Origin: CAZIVP01 sp964542915
GTDB taxonomy: Bacteria; Calditrichota; Calditrichia; Calditrichales; Calditrichaceae
Direction of reading: 5' to 3'
Assembly (NCBI GenBank): GCA_964542915.1
Contig: CAZIVP010000031.1
Location: 1-22,948, forward strand
DNA: 22,948 nt
Within the stretch, counting starts at the first letter, position 1, and each line of letters begins with the position of its first letter. Of the stretch, positions 15,963 through 22,948 are shown piece by piece. The notes under the pieces are model-generated. The model saw nothing but the letters and a program-made list of their open reading frames with translations, did not search any database and was not told where the DNA came from. A program made the translations under genes and the position numbers.

Positions 15963-17724
15963 TACAACACAATCTTCCAAACAGATGGTTCTGAAGGGCA
16001 TTCCCACATCGCCGGGGATCGCCATCGGCCCCGCCTATATTTTTCGCCCGTTTTCCATAAATATGTCGGAACTGGAAGTACGGATCGCCGATGTGGATGC
16101 GGAAATCGCCCATTTCGAGAATGCTATCGAAAAAGTCCTCGAACAGCTCGAATATGCGCAGATGAACAGCGAAGAAAACTACGACGACCAATTTTCCGAT
16201 ATTTTCGAAAGCCAGAAAGCCTTTTTACGCGATCCCTATCTGATCAACGAAATCAAACAAAACATAAGCAATTCCAAGCATTCCGCAGCCCACGTCATTT
16301 CAAAAGTGCTCTCCGAAAAAAGCGAACATTTTATTAATCTGGAGAACACTTATTTCCGGGAACGGGCGTATGACATTATCGATTTAAAACAAAAGCTGAT
16401 CCATGCCCTGCTGGGCATCGACATCGATTATCAGTTGTCCAAGCCCTCTATTGTGATTGCCGAAATCCTGACGCCCAGCGACACCATCAACTTCAACCGC
16501 AACTTTATACTGGGTTTCTTGACCGATAAAGGCGGTAAAACCTCACATGCGGCCATCCTGGCGCGCGGCCTCCGTATCCCGTCCGTCGTTAACGGCAGTA
16601 ACTTATCGAAGTTTATCCAGCATGACGAAATGATCATTGTGGACGGATTCAGCGGTAAAATCATCCTAAACCCCGATGAAGCCACCAAAGATCGTTATCT
16701 GCAATTGCAGGATGAATTTCAATCCTTCGAAGATGAACTGCTCAAAGAGATCGATAAAGAAGCCCGCACCATCGACGAGAAACATATTTACTTGCACGCC
16801 AACATCGAATTTTTACATGAAGTGAATGATGTTAAGATCAATCGCGCGGACGGCATCGGCCTCTTTCGTACCGAAAGCCTCTACATCGGTAAAAAAGCGG
16901 AGCCCACAGAAGAGGAACAACTGGATGTTTACACCAAACTGTTGGAACAACTGCATCCCGCGCCGGTCGTCATTCGCACCATGGACCTGGGCGGCGACAA
17001 GCTGTTGGAGGGATACAGTTCCGACAATGAATCCAATCCCTTTCTGGGCTGGCGCGCCATTCGCTTCTGCCTGGACCGTCCGCAGGTTTTCAAAACGCAG
17101 CTCCGGGCCATTTATCGCGCCGGACCCGCCGGCAACGTTAAAATTCTTCTGCCGATGATCTCTTCCGTGGAAGAAATGATGCGGGTTACCGAAATAATCG
17201 ATGAAATTAAAAGAGAATTGCAGTTAAAGGATATCCCCTTCAGCGATCATGTGGAATTGGGGATTATGATCGAGACGCCGTCAGCCGCCATGCTCATTCC
17301 TTTTCTGGCAAATTACGCCGACTTTTTCAGTATCGGCACAAACGATCTAACCCAGTATGTGCTGGCCATCGATCGTACCAACGCCCGTGTATCTAAATAT
17401 TACAATACCTTTAACCCTGCCGTACTTCAAATCATCGAACAATCCATCCGTCTCGCGGAGACGTACGAGCGTGAAATCACGCTTTGCGGCGAATTTGCCG
17501 CCGTTCCCGAGGCGATTCCGCTTCTGCTCGGGATGGGCCTGAAACATCTGAGCATGACGCCGTTTTACCTGCCCGAGGCCAAAAAAATCATTCGCTCGGT
17601 CGATACCGGGCAATGCCGGCAGCTGTTGGAGGAAGTTAAACAGTTATCCACCGCCGACGCGGTGGAAAAAGAGTGCACCCAATTTTTAAAAAACCATGTT
17701 CCCGATTTAAAATTCTTAAAATAG
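15952..17724 (+). CDS. ptsI: phosphoenolpyruvate-protein phosphotransferase (PTS enzyme I)
   Basis: Enzyme I takes phosphate from phosphoenolpyruvate and gives it to HPr in the cytoplasm. The 590-residue length is close to the usual 570-580. The N-terminus has LKGIPTSPGIAIGPAY. The phosphorylated histidine is H199 in GGKTSHAAILARGLRIP. The PEP-binding C-terminal barrel shows GIGLFRTE, R-T-M-D-L-G-G-D-K, GWRAIRFCLD, LGIMIETPSAA and F-S-I-G-T-N-D-L-T-Q-Y. The catalytic cysteine is C512 in LCGEFAAVPEA; the canonical text here is CGEMAGDP, so two usually conserved residues differ. ATG 15952 overlaps ptsH by 11 bases; ATG 15985 is a possible shorter start. The isomerase gene follows after 9 bases. 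Confidence 0.96.
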   Translation: MTSNTTQSSKQMVLKGIPTSPGIAIGPAYIFRPFSINMSELEVRIADVDAEIAHFENAIEKVLEQLEYAQMNSEENYDDQFSDIFESQKAFLRDPYLINEIKQNISNSKHSAAHVISKVLSEKSEHFINLENTYFRERAYDIIDLKQKLIHALLGIDIDYQLSKPSIVIAEILTPSDTINFNRNFILGFLTDKGGKTSHAAILARGLRIPSVVNGSNLSKFIQHDEMIIVDGFSGKIILNPDEATKDRYLQLQDEFQSFEDELLKEIDKEARTIDEKHIYLHANIEFLHEVNDVKINRADGIGLFRTESLYIGKKAEPTEEEQLDVYTKLLEQLHPAPVVIRTMDLGGDKLLEGYSSDNESNPFLGWRAIRFCLDRPQVFKTQLRAIYRAGPAGNVKILLPMISSVEEMMRVTEIIDEIKRELQLKDIPFSDHVELGIMIETPSAAMLIPFLANYADFFSIGTNDLTQYVLAIDRTNARVSKYYNTFNPAVLQIIEQSIRLAETYEREITLCGEFAAVPEAIPLLLGMGLKHLSMTPFYLPEAKKIIRSVDTGQCRQLLEEVKQLSTADAVEKECTQFLKNHVPDLKFLK

Positions 17725-17733
17725 GAGTTGCCT

Positions 17734-18777
17734 ATGTATTCGCTGGATAAGGCCGGATATAAAAACATCTTATTAAAATTTTACGAACAAATCTCAGCCA
17801 GCAAGGATATTTACAATCAAGCCGATATTCATCTGAAACATCACAATATAAATAACGTGCTCTACCTTGGTATGGGCGGTTCGGCGATTGTCGGCGATTT
17901 GCTGTACGACGTGTTGTTCGACCAGCTCAAAATTCCGATGGACATGGTGCGCAGCTATTTTGTGCCCCATTATTGCAACGAACAGACGCTTGTTATCGCG
18001 TCCAGTTATTCCGGAGACACGGAAGAAACCCTCAGCGCTGTTGAAATGGCTCATGAGAAGGGCGCTCAAATCGTTGTGATCAGCTCCGGCGGACAATTGC
18101 AATCGCTGGCCGAAAAAAACCAATGGCATCGCATCTTAATTCCCGAAGGCCTGGCGCCGCGCCTGGCGATCGGTTATCTGTTTTTTCCCTTATACCACCT
18201 TTTGGGTACGCACGACCTTATCCGGAATTATGAAGACAACCTGACCGAACTGATCAGGTTCACCAGGAAAACCGCTCTGCACAACGACTATTTACAATTT
18301 GACGGACACGTCCTTTCCAAAGAGTTGGCCCAGACCATCCACGGACGCATCCCCATTGTCTATTCCTCGACGCCGTATCTAAAAACCATTGCCTATCGCT
18401 GGCAAAACCAAATTCAGGAAATGGGCAAATCCTTAGCTTTCGCCAATGTCCTGCCGGAAATCAACCACAATGAGATTGTGGGCTGGGAGCAAAACATTGA
18501 AACGCTGAATCAGTTCATTGTGATTTTTCTTGAAAATGAAAACCCCCATCCCAGAATTAAGCGCCGGATTGAATTGTCCAAAGACATCATCCGTAAACGC
18601 GGCGTGGAAGTAGTGGATATTTACAGCAGCGGCGAGACGGTGATGGAAAAAGTGTTTTCCATTGTGATTCTGGGCGACTGGGTCAGCTACTACCTGGCGT
18701 TGTCCTATAAAAAGGATCCACACGAAATAACCAATATCAATTTTGTAAAGAGTGAAATGGCAAAGCTATCAGCCTGA
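17734..18777 (+). CDS. bifunctional phosphoglucose/phosphomannose isomerase (archaeal-type SIS-domain)
   Basis: This 347-residue enzyme is expected to interconvert fructose 6-phosphate with glucose 6-phosphate and with mannose 6-phosphate. Two SIS domains are seen. The first has LGMGGS (residues 45-50) and the phosphate-binding SSYSGDTEE (90-98). The second includes the catalytic region from YRWQNQIQEM to PEINHNE. Candidate catalytic residues E229 and H245 are 16 apart, the same spacing as Glu203 and His219 in the Pyrobaculum enzyme, and K339 in ITNINFVK fits the C-terminal lysine. AGGAG (17723-17727) supports ATG 17734 over the TTG at 17728. Its place after ptsI suggests it processes hexose phosphates delivered by the PTS, though it would also serve glycolysis. 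Confidence 0.92.
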   Translation: MYSLDKAGYKNILLKFYEQISASKDIYNQADIHLKHHNINNVLYLGMGGSAIVGDLLYDVLFDQLKIPMDMVRSYFVPHYCNEQTLVIASSYSGDTEETLSAVEMAHEKGAQIVVISSGGQLQSLAEKNQWHRILIPEGLAPRLAIGYLFFPLYHLLGTHDLIRNYEDNLTELIRFTRKTALHNDYLQFDGHVLSKELAQTIHGRIPIVYSSTPYLKTIAYRWQNQIQEMGKSLAFANVLPEINHNEIVGWEQNIETLNQFIVIFLENENPHPRIKRRIELSKDIIRKRGVEVVDIYSSGETVMEKVFSIVILGDWVSYYLALSYKKDPHEITNINFVKSEMAKLSA

Positions 18778-18788
18778 ATCGTTTAAGA

Positions 18789-18872
18789 ATTAATATATAG
18801 CCACAGCTCAATCACCGAGAAGGTTTTTCGATATTAATGAGACTATTCTCTGCGTTCACTGTGGCTCAATCA
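18789..18872 (+). promoter_or_regulatory. candidate structured leader upstream of metK
   Basis: The 128-bp gap before metK holds an 8-bp perfect inverted repeat, AGCCACAG (18799-18806) / CTGTGGCT (18859-18866), enclosing about 52 bases. Inside is a small hairpin CGAGAA/TTTTCG (18816-18830). GAGAA can alternatively pair with TTCTC (18846-18850). ATTAATAT (18789-18796) is complementary to ATATTAAT (18831-18838), and the 9-mer GCTCAATCA occurs at 18806 and 18864. S-adenosylmethionine riboswitches often sit in front of metK, but I could not match a known SAM class. The structure is visible; a regulatory role is inference. Confidence 0.35.
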
Positions 18873-18905
18873 TTTATGACGGATACTGTATATTAGGAGA
18901 TACTT

Positions 18906-20075
18906 ATGGGAAGTTTTTTGTTTTCATCCGAATCGGTAACGGAAGGACATCCGGACAAAATTGCGGATCAGATATCTGACGCCATTTTAGATGCTGTATT
19001 GAAAGAAGATGAATTCGGGCGGGTCGCATGCGAAACATTTGTGACCACGGGCCTGGCTCTGATCGGCGGCGAAATTACCACCGATTGTTATGTGGATATT
19101 CCCATCGTCGCCCGCACTGTGATTAAAGAAATCGGTTATACCAACGCCCATTTCGGGTACGACTACGAAACCTGCGCCGTGATGACGACCATCGATCAGC
19201 AATCGGAAGATATTGCGCTGGGCGTTGATAAAGCCGGCGCGGGCGACCAGGGCATGATGTTTGGTTACGCCTGCAAGGAAACGCCGGAGCTGATGCCCAT
19301 GCCGATCGCACTGGCGCATAAAATTACACAACGCCTGGCAGAGGTGCGCAAAAGCGGCAAGCTGCCGTTTTTAAGACCGGACGGCAAAGCGCAGGTGTCG
19401 GTGCGCTATGTGGACGGCAAAGCCGTTGGCGTGGAAAAGGTAGTGGTTTCGGCGCAGCATAGCGAAGAAGTAACCAATGAGCAGTTAAAAGAAGCCATTA
19501 TCGAAGACGTGATCAAAGCCGTAATACCGAAATCGCTGCGGGATCAATCCGATATCGACTACTTCATCAATCCCACCGGCCGCTTTGTAACGGGCGGTCC
19601 GCAGGGCGACGCCGGATTAACGGGTCGCAAGATCATCGTCGATACCTACGGCGGGATTTACAGCCACGGCGGCGGCGCCTTCAGCGGGAAAGATCCTACC
19701 AAGGTCGATCGCTCCGCTTCCTATTTTGCACGCTACGCCGCCAAAAATGTAGTGGCGGCGGGACTTGCCGATAAATGCGGCATCCAGGTGGCTTACGCCA
19801 TCGGTGTGGCCGAACCGGTGTCGCTGATGGTGGAAACCTTCGGTACGGGCGTAATGGACGACGACAAACTGGCCAAACTGGTCAATAACCATTTTGATTT
19901 TACGCCGGCGGGCATCATCGAGGCGCTGCAATTGCGGCGGCCTATCTTCCGCAAGACGGCCGTTTACGGTCATTTCGGACGGGAGCTGCCGGAATTCACC
20001 TGGGAAAAGACGGACATGGCCAAAAAGTTGAAAAACGCCGCTCCGGCGCTGGCTAAAGACAAGGCGGCGGGATAA
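18906..20075 (+). CDS. metK: S-adenosylmethionine synthetase
   Basis: MetK makes S-adenosylmethionine from methionine and ATP and is normally an essential cytoplasmic tetramer. The 389-residue length is typical. Motifs are FSSESVTEGHPDKIADQISD at the N-terminus (ATP and metal binding), the methionine-binding GAGDQGMMFGYA loop, DGKAQVSVRY, and the P-loop-like GGGAFSGKDPTKVDRSA. TTAGGAGA lies just before ATG 18906 and fixes the start. The gene stands apart from the PTS cluster by 128 bp and is preceded by a structured leader. It converges with the minus-strand protease gene after 55 bases, with no clear terminator between them. Confidence 0.97.
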   Translation: MGSFLFSSESVTEGHPDKIADQISDAILDAVLKEDEFGRVACETFVTTGLALIGGEITTDCYVDIPIVARTVIKEIGYTNAHFGYDYETCAVMTTIDQQSEDIALGVDKAGAGDQGMMFGYACKETPELMPMPIALAHKITQRLAEVRKSGKLPFLRPDGKAQVSVRYVDGKAVGVEKVVVSAQHSEEVTNEQLKEAIIEDVIKAVIPKSLRDQSDIDYFINPTGRFVTGGPQGDAGLTGRKIIVDTYGGIYSHGGGAFSGKDPTKVDRSASYFARYAAKNVVAAGLADKCGIQVAYAIGVAEPVSLMVETFGTGVMDDDKLAKLVNNHFDFTPAGIIEALQLRRPIFRKTAVYGHFGRELPEFTWEKTDMAKKLKNAAPALAKDKAAG

Positions 20076-20130
20076 GCTGTTTTGTAAAAATAAATAACGG
20101 TCCAAACGGCTGCATATCTGGCGAATTCAA

Positions 20131-20817
20131 TTATCTGTGGCGATTGCGCCCGATCCAATGCTGAACAGCTTCGTATTGCGGGAACTGTTTTTCCAGCCGC
20201 CGGAACTCGGCGGTATGCACCCGGCGCCGCCCGTTGACCTTCTCCGCCGGTAAATAGATGTGCAGCATTTCATGATAGAGCATGTATTCCACCACATGGC
20301 GCGGCGTATTCGGCCGGTCGAAAATGCGGCTGATAACGAGTAAATCCCTGTCCGACGAATAAAAACCCAAACGGCTACGGCTATCCCGTACACTCCAACC
20401 CAGATGCGGTTTGTGCAACCGCCCGCCGAAAAAACGCCGGTTCACATCATCGAACATGGTTGACAGATCAAAATATGTACCGCGTGGATGGTAACGGCTT
20501 TCTAACGATTGGCGCCGCGGTTTGTGGTATGGTAAAATGTGTTGCTCCACATAGTCGTCGTATTCCCTGCGCAATATCTTATCCACCCTGCGTTTGAATA
20601 ATTTGGCGATCAAAATAATACCAAGGATGGCGTGGATGCGCTGCGGAACATGACGAAAATGGTGCGATAGGCGCACGTGGATGGTCTTTCGCTTCAGACG
20701 GATAGAGTGATTTAGCGTACGCGTCTCGTAAAAGGAAGCGTTGGCTTTATATCCTGAATACCGGAAAAATTCCTGCAGTAAACGGTGGTAGAGTTCCGTG
20801 AGTTGTGTGTCGGTCAT
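20131..20817 (-). CDS. SprT-like zinc metalloprotease-family protein
   Basis: The 228-residue product carries a SprT-like metallopeptidase domain in its C-terminal half. The zinc site is H182-E-M-L-H186, with a third histidine H201 in VHTAEFRRLEKQFP, the order seen in SprT/Spartan-type proteins. Before it, DVNRRFFGGRL (about 124-134), LGWSVR and LLVISRIFD match the family's start. The N-terminal half (about 1-110) is very rich in Arg and His and I recognise no domain in it. Spartan relatives cut DNA-protein crosslinks in eukaryotes; bacterial members are mostly uncharacterised, so that role should not be assumed. ATG 20817 has only a weak upstream site. It lies downstream of the UPF0173 gene on the same strand, 144 bases away with hairpins between. 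Confidence 0.82.
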   Translation of the reverse strand: MTDTQLTELYHRLLQEFFRYSGYKANASFYETRTLNHSIRLKRKTIHVRLSHHFRHVPQRIHAILGIILIAKLFKRRVDKILRREYDDYVEQHILPYHKPRRQSLESRYHPRGTYFDLSTMFDDVNRRFFGGRLHKPHLGWSVRDSRSRLGFYSSDRDLLVISRIFDRPNTPRHVVEYMLYHEMLHIYLPAEKVNGRRRVHTAEFRRLEKQFPQYEAVQHWIGRNRHR

Positions 20818-20851
20818 ATACGTCGTCTATACTATGCACTTAAATTCCTGG

Positions 20852-20887
20852 TTCGGGCATGCTAGCGAAGCCAGCCCGAAATTTCGG
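20852..20887. repeat. inverted repeats between two minus-strand genes
   Basis: TTCGGGC (20852-20858) and GCCCGAA (20874-20880) form a 7-bp stem, with an inner GCT/AGC pairing possible. The right arm runs directly into a 12-bp perfect palindrome CCGAAATTTCGG (20876-20887), so the two structures would compete. It could be a small dispersed repeat or an operator; nothing in the window repeats it. Confidence 0.4.
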
Positions 20888-20904
20888 ATGCACGGCAATC
20901 ATAC

Positions 20905-20936
20905 AAGGTCCGGCAGTTTTAATATCGCCGGACCTT
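20905..20936 (-). terminator. terminator-like hairpin after the UPF0173 hydrolase gene
   Basis: A perfect 10-bp stem AAGGTCCGGC (20905-20914) / GCCGGACCTT (20927-20936) with a 12-base loop lies 25 bases beyond the stop of the minus-strand hydrolase gene. No clear U-run follows on either strand, so it may be a weak terminator or an mRNA 3'-end stabiliser. Confidence 0.45.
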
Positions 20937-20961
20937 CTCAGACATTCCCCGGATTCAAACA

Positions 20962-21639
20962 CTAAAATGCATGCGAGGCGCCGATATCCACCACTTTTGC
21001 CTCGAAACCGCGCTCTTCAACTTTTTTAACGAATGAATCGGGATCCACATCGATCACTTCCATCGTCTTGTAATGCATGGGGATGGTCAATTTTGGCTTA
21101 ACCAGCTCCACGGATTTTACAGCGTCGTCAATGCCCATGGTGAAATTGTCGCCGATATTGACCAGGTAAATATCCACCGGATTCAGTTCGCCGATCAACT
21201 GCATATCCAGAAAGATCCCTGTGTCGCCGGTGTGGTAGATGGTTTTGCCGTCGATCATCAGCAGACAACCGGTGGGCATCCCGCCGTAACTGCCGTCCGG
21301 GAAGGCGGACCCGTGCCAGGCCGGCGTCAATTTCACTTTACCGAACGGAAATGCATGGGTTCCACCGATATGCATGTTATGGGCGCGTGCGCCTTTATCG
21401 GCGCAGTAATTGGCAATTTCATTATTGGCAATGATAGTGGCGTCATTATCTTTAGCCATTGGAATGGCGTCGCCCAAGTGATCGCCGTGGGCGTGGGTTA
21501 CAATAATGAAATCGGGTTCAATTTCGGACGGTTTGACTTTTGCTGTGGGATTGCCCTCCAGAAAGGGATCGATCAAGATGGTATGTTGACCGCTTTCCAC
21601 CATCCAGGCGGAATGGCCGAGAAATGTTAATTTCGACAT
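20962..21639 (-). CDS. metallo-beta-lactamase-fold hydrolase, UPF0173 family
   Basis: This 225-residue cytoplasmic protein has the metal-binding H49-A-H51-G-D53-H54 signature of the metallo-beta-lactamase fold. The N-terminal LTFLGHSAW and ILIDPFLEGNP, and later HTGDTG and PMHYKT, are characteristic of the UPF0173/YtkL-like group. Members are described as metal-dependent hydrolases without a settled substrate, so none is named here; this is not an antibiotic resistance gene. Length is normal. A strong AGGAGG on the minus strand (21645-21650) lies 5 bases before the ATG at 21639. It follows the malate dehydrogenase gene on the same strand with a gap of 137 bases holding a weak terminator. Confidence 0.92.
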   Translation of the reverse strand: MSKLTFLGHSAWMVESGQHTILIDPFLEGNPTAKVKPSEIEPDFIIVTHAHGDHLGDAIPMAKDNDATIIANNEIANYCADKGARAHNMHIGGTHAFPFGKVKLTPAWHGSAFPDGSYGGMPTGCLLMIDGKTIYHTGDTGIFLDMQLIGELNPVDIYLVNIGDNFTMGIDDAVKSVELVKPKLTIPMHYKTMEVIDVDPDSFVKKVEERGFEAKVVDIGASHAF

Positions 21640-21690
21640 ATACGCCTCCTTTTCGTTTCAGCGTATTTTAAGGCTTTAATTTACATCCGC

Positions 21691-21711
21691 TAAAACCCGA
21701 ATAAGACGGGC
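21691..21711 (-). terminator. weak possible terminator after malate dehydrogenase
   Basis: On the minus strand GCCCG and CGGGT flank a 7-base loop (stem CCCG/CGGG plus a G-T pair) and run into TTTTA. It lies about 66 bases beyond the mdh stop and before the hydrolase gene. The stem is short, so read-through is possible. Confidence 0.35.
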
Positions 21712-21776
21712 GCATGCGTGACGCTCCCTTTTTTCGTATTGGGTTATTGTGGCATCACACACGAATCATCATGAAC

Positions 21777-22733
21777 TTATTTGCTACGTTCGATCACCTC
21801 GTCAGCGGTTTTTTGGACGGAAGCGACGGATTTCTTAAAAGCCTCTTTTTCATTGTCGTTCAGGTCCATTTCGATGATTTGTTCCACGCCTTTAGCGCCT
21901 AAAATGGCCGGGACGCCGATAAACAGACCTTCCACGCCGTATTCGCCTTCGAGACGGGCGCTGACCGGCAATATTTTCTTCTTATCAAAAATGATGGCTT
22001 CGGCCATTTCCAGGGCGCTCCAGGCCGGCGATACAAAAGCGGAGCCGGTGCCGAGCAATCCGACCACTTCGCCGCCCGCTTTGCGGGTGCGGTTTTCGAT
22101 GGCTTCCAGCTGATCGGGCGGAACGAATTTTTCAACCGGCATACCGGCGATACGGCAGGCCGAACGGACAGGTATCATGGAGTCGCCGTGGCCGCCCAGC
22201 ACCATTGCTTCCACATTTTCCACGCTGACTTTCGCGGCTTCGGCTACAAAATAGCGGTAGCGGTTGGAATCCAACACGCCGGCCATGCCCACCAGGCGTT
22301 CGCGCGGCGGCTTCAGGTTCATGTTCAGACGGTAAACGATGGCGTCCAGCGGATTGGCCACGGAAATGAACATGGCGTTCGGACAATAATTTTGAACGTT
22401 TTCGCTGACGATGTCGGTAATCTTCAGATTGGTTTCCAGTAGCTCTTCGCGGGTGGGGATCGAGCCGTCGGGACGTTTGGTTCGCGGTACGCCGGCAGTA
22501 TTGATGATCATTTCCGCATCTTCGATGATCTCATAGGTTTTGGATCCCAGCAGAACCACATCGGACGGCAGAACCGGCGAACCCTCGGCGATATCCAGGG
22601 TTTTGCCCTTGGCCAGATCCGGCTCTTTCACATCCACCAGCGCCACGGTTTTCGCCAATCGACGCCGGGTCAATTCCTGGACTAATACACCGCCGATGTT
22701 CCCGCCGCCAATAACACCAATTTTGTTTAACAT
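21777..22733 (-). CDS. mdh: malate dehydrogenase, LDH-like (type 3) NAD-dependent
   Basis: This 318-residue enzyme interconverts malate and oxaloacetate with NAD in the citric acid cycle. The Rossmann motif is G9-G-G-N-I-G-G15, with D34 ending strand 2, which favours NAD over NADP. Catalytic residues are D155 and R158 in GVLDSNRYR and H182 in GGHGDSMIP. The substrate loop (AGVPR to TREELLETN, residues 80-102) is about five residues longer than the usual AGxPRKPGMSRxDLL. I call it malate rather than lactate dehydrogenase from overall resemblance to type 3 MDH; the extended loop leaves some doubt. AAGGAG (22740-22745, minus strand) fixes the start at 22733. The open frame continues upstream to 22838, but that part overlaps the promoter. 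Confidence 0.9.
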   Translation of the reverse strand: MLNKIGVIGGGNIGGVLVQELTRRRLAKTVALVDVKEPDLAKGKTLDIAEGSPVLPSDVVLLGSKTYEIIEDAEMIINTAGVPRTKRPDGSIPTREELLETNLKITDIVSENVQNYCPNAMFISVANPLDAIVYRLNMNLKPPRERLVGMAGVLDSNRYRYFVAEAAKVSVENVEAMVLGGHGDSMIPVRSACRIAGMPVEKFVPPDQLEAIENRTRKAGGEVVGLLGTGSAFVSPAWSALEMAEAIIFDKKKILPVSARLEGEYGVEGLFIGVPAILGAKGVEQIIEMDLNDNEKEAFKKSVASVQKTADEVIERSK

Positions 22734-22809
22734 AGTACGCTCCTTTTTTAAGATTTGCAAGAGGGCTTTACCGCCTCCGTTGAGAAAAGAAACGGCCTTA
22801 CAGATAAAA

Positions 22810-22838
22810 AATATAAAGATATTGTATAAACAATGCAA
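22810..22838 (-). promoter_or_regulatory. sigma-70-like promoter for malate dehydrogenase
   Basis: On the minus strand TTGCAT (22838-22833) and TATATT (22815-22810) are separated by exactly 17 bp. Transcription would begin near 22803, giving a leader of about 70 bases. That leader has a small CCGTT/AACGG hairpin. An overlapping alternative, TTTCGC with TATACA, lies slightly upstream. Confidence 0.55.
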
Positions 22839-22876
22839 AAGGTAGCGAAATGCGAGGCAGTGGTATTATATCGCTG

Positions 22877-22915
22877 AAAAAACAGCGACGGCCGTGTGGG
22901 CCAACCGCCGCCGCT
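22877..22915 (-). terminator. Rho-independent terminator of an unseen upstream minus-strand gene
   Basis: On the minus strand AGCGGCGGC (22915-22907) pairs with GCCGTCGCT (22892-22884): nine base pairs including one G-T, with a 14-base loop. A run of six T residues (22882-22877) follows one base later. This is the strongest terminator in the window. TCGCTG just before the T run can instead pair with CAGCGA just after it, giving a competing hairpin at 22871-22888. Confidence 0.65.
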
Positions 22916-22948
22916 TTAAAAGAAAGGGCTGCAAGCAAATGAAAAGGC

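Noticed and set aside
20962..21639. Beta-lactam resistance enzyme
   Set aside because: The metallo-beta-lactamase fold is shared by many hydrolases; this sequence matches the UPF0173 group and has no signal peptide.
22734..22838. N-terminal extension of malate dehydrogenase by 35 residues
   Set aside because: The extension covers the predicted promoter and leader, while MLNKIGVIGGG with AAGGAG upstream is the normal family start.
1..22948. CRISPR array, tRNA or rRNA genes, insertion sequences
   Set aside because: No regularly spaced repeats, cloverleaf-like sequence, rRNA core motifs or transposase motifs were seen.

Overview
The window looks like chromosomal DNA from a Gram-negative bacterium of the Fibrobacteres-Chlorobi-Bacteroidetes (FCB) assemblage, possibly a Calditrichota- or KSB1-like lineage. 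The placement is inference. It rests on a PorZ-like beta-propeller protein with a C-terminal FlgD-like/type IX-style domain, an archaeal-type phosphoglucose/phosphomannose isomerase, and a mannose-family PTS beside HPr and enzyme I. No rRNA, tRNA, CRISPR array, transposase or phage gene is visible, and most of the window is dense housekeeping sequence.

Layout. (1) Bases 3-8737, plus strand: a compact run with short gaps or overlaps. It holds the possible tail of an upstream gene, a small LapA-domain membrane protein, a CoA-pyrophosphatase-type NUDIX hydrolase, a complete riboflavin set (ribD, ribE, ribBA, ribH), a secreted PorZ-like propeller protein and recN. RibBA and RibD supply the two branches that RibH and RibE join into riboflavin. 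No FMN riboswitch is visible. (2) Bases 8738-10819: an unrecognised acidic protein with two similar halves, then an Mrp/ApbC-type Fe-S carrier ATPase with its own extended -10 promoter and a terminator. (3) Bases 10820-11339: gene-poor, with a possible decayed ORF and a good promoter in front of the next gene. (4) Bases 11340-18777, plus strand: a large exported S8 peptidase resembling tripeptidyl peptidase II, followed 4 bp later by PTS IIC, IID, HPr, enzyme I and a PGI/PMI. This is a protease-sugar phosphotransfer-sugar phosphate isomerase cluster without visible IIA or IIB. (5) Bases 18778-20075: metK behind a leader rich in inverted repeats. (6) Bases 20131-22733, minus strand: a SprT-like zinc protease, an UPF0173 metallo-beta-lactamase-fold hydrolase and an LDH-type malate dehydrogenase with its own promoter. 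A strong minus-strand terminator at about 22.9 kb closes an unseen upstream gene.

Most calls rest on clear family motifs. The least certain are the orphan two-repeat protein, the PorZ assignment, the metK leader and the fragment at the left edge.
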